A stretch of DNA of 36,740 nucleotides from Glomus cerebriforme (taxonomy: Eukaryota > Glomeromycota > Glomeromycetes > Glomerales > Glomeraceae): NCBI GenBank assembly GCA_003550305.1, contig QKYT01000175.1:130109-166848 (forward strand), written 5' to 3'. Position numbers and translations under genes: made by a program. The notes under the pieces are model-generated. The model searched no databases. It saw nothing but the letters and a program-made list of their open reading frames with translations, and had not been told where the DNA came from. This document shows positions 32,495 to 36,740 of this stretch, piece after piece (the stretch's first letter is position 1; every line of letters starts with the position of its first letter).

Positions 32495-32990
32495 GTGAAA
32501 TCGTCCATGTATTGTTAGTTGCATTAGATGAATTAATTATTGAAATATAAGTTAATCACATTAAGATTTAATACTTAATTGATCTCGCTCAAATCATGGA
32601 GAATATTCTTTCTAGCGAAAGAATTCAAAGAAAGTCTTTTGAAGCAATAAATGATTGAACACATTGTTGAACAAACTAATCCGTTTTCCGACTTGTAGGT
32701 TAAAGTAATTACCGATTATAATCGCTGGATATCGAACAAATTCCTGGTATGGGAAATGAAGATAGCTATAGTCAAAGAGAATATTAAAGATTATGAAGCG
32801 CTTAATTTCTCTCGTTCGGTTTGTGACAATTTCTTCTACTGATTTTTAATAGAGTCCGTCCTTTTAGACACATAATTAAAGCTGTTATTCCTAATAAAGT
32901 TTATGCCGAATTTAATATAAAAATAACTTGTATAAACGATTCAAAACCGAATATACACTTAATTATGAAAATGATTTTTAGACTTCGCGT
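32495..32990 (+). pseudogene. BTB-BACK remnant
   Basis: Scattered pieces of a BACK-region coding sequence occur in the right order but with stops and frameshifts: LLVALDELIIEI, then LIDLAQIMENILSSERIQRK, then IEQIPGMGNED, and finally VRPFRHIIKAVIPNKVYAEF (about 32865-32925), equivalent to KVRPYK.IIPNNIYEE in intact genes. No BTB exon is recognisable upstream and no TLDc downstream. It lies next to the BTB-BACK/MCM6-like gene and may be a dead tandem copy. Confidence 0.6.
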
Positions 32991-33339
32991 TACAAGTCCA
33001 GCCTTATTTATCGTGATACGATTAGTAATATATTATTTAAAATTGAATGTAAAGTCAAATATCAAAGTTTAAGTATTCAATAAACAAACAAATATTTGTG
33101 AAATAGCTTTGTCAGATCAGTTTTAACTAAATTGGAACCAATCTTTTTATTTCGATATTATTATTTAAGTCGTACAATAAATAATAATTTTATTTACTAA
33201 ATACGGTTAGCAATTTTTACGTACAAACTTTTGGAATTTATGATGGCGGCGCCGTAACGGTATAATGTCAAATTTTTTTTTTTTGCTCTCATTAATATAT
33301 ATTATTATGTCAAAAATATGAAATATCCAATACCTGACC

Positions 33340-33374
<35 letters not shown>

Positions 33375-33630
33375 TGCCATAATTGCAATTTAAAAAGGTT
33401 CAAACAAGATTTCAATAAATGGACTAGTGGAAATAAACTTATTGATAAGTTTATACAAGATTCTCAATTAAACTCAAGAAACTGTTCTGAAGTTTTGGAA
33501 TAGATTCCTTATAATCATTTGAGAAATTTGAATGGGATAGTGAAAATGAAAAAACTGGATTGTGCGTTGCATTAAAAAGCTTAAATAATTCTTCAAACAT
33601 TGATGAGAATTTCTAAATAAGAGGTTGTCT
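33340..33630 (+). pseudogene. Kinase N-terminal remnant
   Basis: Starting just after a long A run, the frame reads WCHNCNLKRFKQDFNKWTSG, NKLIDKFIQDSQLNSRNCSE, VLE, a stop, then IPYNHLRNL. After a shift it continues EWDSENEKTGLCVALKSLNN and SSNIDENF before another stop. This is the segment before the kinase domain plus the part of the N-lobe containing VALK; the glycine loop between IPY and WDS is deleted. The subfamily is the one seen at 15752-16725. No C-lobe follows, so the gene is dead. Confidence 0.7.
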
Positions 33631-33643
33631 AAAGCGGTTAAGC

Positions 33644-33697
33644 CATGTTCGATCACGTTATTTTACAGATTCTTTGGTCAAAATAACGTTGAACATG
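33644..33697. repeat. Imperfect inverted repeat
   Basis: CATGTTC and ACGTTATTTT on the left (with GATC between) are matched by AAAATAACGT and GAACATG on the right, around a 15-bp centre. It could be a small fold-back fragment or a hairpin. No target duplication is evident. Confidence 0.5.
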
Positions 33698-34114
33698 TGA
33701 CACAAAGAAGATTCCCAGATATACTTTATAAAAATTGGAAAAATTAGAGGTGTGACGCGGAGGGGATAAATTTTAAGCTAACCTAGAAAATATCTAGGGC
33801 AATTTTTTCAATTATATTTGTCACATACTAACTGTCACATTCACGTGTTAGCACATAACTCTGGTCAAATGTCACATTTTCTTTGGTACTTACAAATTAT
33901 ATGCGTGAGCTTTACATTTGGAAATTAAATTTTTTACATTTTTTTTAAGCCCTTTATTATTGACCTTTATTATTATTAAAACTAAGATGCATAAATAAAT
34001 ACAATAGTGTTATATTTGTTTATCTTGCTTGAATAAAAATTCTTATTTATAAATGATTACCAAGAAAATTTGGATTCCTTATTATGTTTCTCTTAACGAA
34101 CGAAAAAAGGACAC
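33698..34114. other. Intergenic, 3' flank of kinase copy C
   Basis: No coding signal. The words TGTCACAT and GTCACATT recur at 33826-33878. The end next to the kinase stop matches the 3' flank of kinase copy A. Confidence 0.5.
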
Positions 34115-36740
34115 TTAACCTTTATGAGAATCTATATTTGAAAAGATTCTTGAATAACCCGAACTAGTTTTAATGTGTTTTCCTATATTAAATTTAATTA
34201 GAATAGGATATAAATATAAATTCATAAATATGTAAATAATATTAATCAAATAAATACTTACCACTATTATCGTGAGTTTCAATATTCGATTCTTCAATAT
34301 TTCGCTTTTTTAAAGAAGTTGGAAGTACATTTAAATGTTCGCTAGTATAAATTGCATTTGAATGCAAAGTGGTTAAAGAATTTTGAATTATAAGATTTAA
34401 AGTTTGTGAGGGTAAACTAAAATAATAAAAAAATTATAATTAATTTAAATAAATTCTAAAAAAAAATAGTGGTTACTATCTTGTAATTTTAAATACCTTT
34501 CAGTATCTATATCAAACTCTAATTCTTTTGAAATATAATCTAGAAAAAAATTTCACAGGGTTATTAAAGAATTGCATAATATTTTTTAAACTTATAACAA
34601 TTTTAAACAATACCGTGTATATTTCCAAATGAAATTATTGATGAATTGATGAATGAACATCTAGAAATCAAATAACTTAATGATCTACTTGTATAAATAG
34701 CCTTTGGGTGAGCCTTTTCAGTAAATTCAGGTCCGAACTTCTTCGAATTTATTAACTCAACTCGTTTTAATTCAGCTTTATCAAATTGTTCTTTTATATC
34801 ATCCTCCAGAAGACAACGGACCCAATTGTTAAAACTATTACGAAATTCTGTTATAGAAGGTCTTTTTTTGAAATCAGAATCCCAGCAATTTTTCATTAAA
34901 TTAGCAAAACATTCTGGTATTTCTGATGCAACATAAGGTATTAATTCACATGATGAAGTATTATTTTTATTTGAAGAGGTCCAATCATCAAAAATATTGC
35001 AAATAATTGTTATAGAGGGCCTTTTTTGGGGATCAGAATCCCAGCATCTTTTCATCAAATCAGCGTAACATTCTGGTGTATCCTCTGTAATTTCAGGTCG
35101 CTCTCCATCAAGAATTTTATAAATAAGTTTATGATCATGTTCAACATTAGCAAAAGGTTTGCAACCTGTTGTAAGTTCCCACATAATCATACCCATACTA
35201 TAAATATCAGATTCTTTAGAAAACGCAGATCCTTTAAATATTTCTGGTGCAATATAAGGTATTACTCCATATATTTCATTATTTGACGAAGTATTATTTA
35301 CAGGTTGTGATAATCCTAGATCTCCAATTTTCCATCGATAATCTAATAATATATTTCCACTATGAAGATCTCGATGAACAAAGTTTACATTATGAATAAA
35401 TTCAAGTCTAAATTACAATAATAATTAATAAGGTATTACAATAATATATATTGTACAATAAATATGTTCAAAATATAAATACCCTCTTGAAATATCCTGT
35501 AAAATATCTAATTTTTTAATCCATGTAATTTCTGTGAAGTTCTTTTGTAAATAATTATGCAAGTCTCCTCCTGAAGCATATTCCATAATTAATATATAAT
35601 CCTCTAATTCAGGATCTTTTGTAAATCCATATGTTCTGATAATATTTTCAAATTTGCAACAATGCTGATTTGATTTTAACTAAAAAAAAAATTTTCGATA
35701 TAAATGATTATATTAGATAAAAAATGTAAATACTAAAATATTTACCTCATTTAACAAATTTTTACTAATATCTTGAAAATTTTTAAATCTTTTTAAAATG
35801 ACAGTTCTATTACGCTGATCTAACCAAGTTGCTTCATATATAATACCAAATCCTCCCTCTGCTATTTTTTCTACATTTGTAATTTGAGAATATGGTATCC
35901 ATTTCATTAATTTTGATTCCATTATAGCAACATTACAGTTTCGATAAATAGAGGAATAAATTTCATATGGACTGAAATATTTGATAAAATGTATATTGAA
36001 ATTATTTTCTGTTATTTTTAAATTATTGAAAATATCAAGTCTTGAATCAAAAAGAAACTCATCTAGTAAATCATTCCCACTGATAGCATCCAAAGTAATA
36101 GTTGTTATTCTTTTGCATTTTTTACATTGAGATTGATCGGCAGGTCCGAAACTAATATTTGTTGTTAAACAATATCTACATCCAGTATAAAATATATAAC
36201 AATATTCACAGTACTTTTGACAGTCTGATGTAAATGTTAATTTTGAACTACAAGTATCACATTTAGAAATATTATGCCACCATGGTAAATAAAGAATTTG
36301 TATATATTTTTTGGTCAAGGTTGTTTTTATACATCCGGAAGAAATTAAATAACAATTTGTACATAATGTGCCGTCATCATTATTTGATAAATTTCCACAT
36401 AGTTTACAATAATTTTCAATCGTGTTAATAATGTTGATATAGGAAGGAACTTTACAAGTATATAAATCATGACCAATTTGTTTAAAACATAAAATTTCTA
36501 AACAATTTCTACAGCATTCTTGAATATTACGCGTTCTATCTTTTCTACTTATTTCATGTTTACTACATTTTAATTTCATTTTATAATATACGTCCAAATA
36601 TTTATCATTATCAGCAATTACAGCAGTAATATAACGCAATAAACATTTTTTGCAATATTTTTGTACATAAAAAAGCGCCTCGATATATTCATCTCCACAA
36701 TAAACACATTTATCATCATACTTATTGAAAGAAACAAACA
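34115..36740 (-). CDS. Cys-rich protein kinase, copy C (N-terminus beyond window)
   Basis: Exons on the reverse strand: 36740-35746 (continuing outside), 35679-35483, 35407-34614, 34539-34497, 34416-34262 and 34182-34115. All are GT-AG and positions match copy B. The visible frame opens FVSFNKYDDKCVYCGDEY, so only about 25 residues are missing. CxxC pairs are conserved. The kinase motifs EGGFGIIYEATW, VILKR, HRDLHSGN, DLGL and APEIF are all present. Only four residues (LDYR) separate HSGNIL from WKIGDLGL, against 15 in copy B. The C-lobe is unusual: after PECYADLMKRCWDSDPQKRP comes a spacer with NNTSS and IPYVASEI, and then a second PECFANLMKNCWDSDFKKRP (repeat period 53 codons, first at 35076, second at 34917). 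The exon frame is kept. The tail continues past HIKTSS for 15 more residues, longer than in copies A and B. Likely active, but fold around the insert is uncertain. Confidence 0.87.

Noticed and set aside
33318..33339. Poly-Lys start of the 61-codon ORF
   Set aside because: The lysines come from an A homopolymer; only the part from about 33370 onward resembles a kinase N-terminal region.
35026..35286. 86-codon plus-strand ORF
   Set aside because: Antisense shadow of the kinase C-lobe exon on the minus strand.

Overview
This window is eukaryotic nuclear DNA, very AT-rich, with short spliced genes (introns about 60-120 bp, donors of the GTAAGT type, acceptors of the TTTAG/TATAG type). Two gene families make up nearly all the coding content. 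One is BTB-BACK-TLDc proteins. The other is protein kinases with a Cys-rich N-terminal region and TKL-like C-lobe motifs. Large recent expansions of exactly these families, together with this base composition, suggest an arbuscular mycorrhizal fungus (Glomeromycotina, Rhizophagus-like). That assignment is inference; no rRNA or other marker gene is present.

Layout. 1-7000: a broken BTB-TLDc gene (248-1562), a block of decayed kinase sequence, and a decaying kinase gene (4378-6985). 7500-9060: minus-strand remnants of a TLDc gene and of a kinase of another subfamily. 9060-11700: gene-poor sequence with a palindrome-rich repeat and a TIR transposon (about 10794-11703). 11704-12957: a minus-strand BTB-TLDc gene running into an assembly gap (12958-13776). 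13952-15338: a second copy of the first BTB-TLDc gene, broken at a different place. 15752-16725: a minus-strand kinase pseudogene. 16817-25104: a second copy of the 1561-6985 block. It ends in an apparently intact six-exon kinase gene and carries a 5'-truncated LINE, a MULE-like TIR element, a Crypton-like remnant and a palindromic MITE, none of which is in the first copy. 26197-32112: two intact BTB-TLDc genes and one BTB-BACK gene whose C-terminus is not TLDc. 32495-33700: BTB-BACK and kinase remnants. 34115-36740: a third kinase of the Cys-rich family on the minus strand, cut by the window end.

The most interesting protein is encoded by 30542-32112. It keeps BTB and BACK but replaces TLDc with a segment resembling the C-terminal winged-helix of the replicative helicase subunit MCM6. 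This joins a possible Cullin-3 adaptor to a possible Cdt1/licensing-type interaction surface. Second is the kinase at 34115-36740, whose C-lobe contains an inserted partial copy of itself: an activation-segment piece joined directly to the last helices.

The duplicated blocks act as mutual empty sites, so several insertions and deletions can be read to the base. The region looks like a birth-and-death array in which kinase and BTB-TLDc genes duplicate, mutate and are interrupted by transposons. I see no operon logic; the genes are independent, and shared membership of expanded signalling families is the only functional link.
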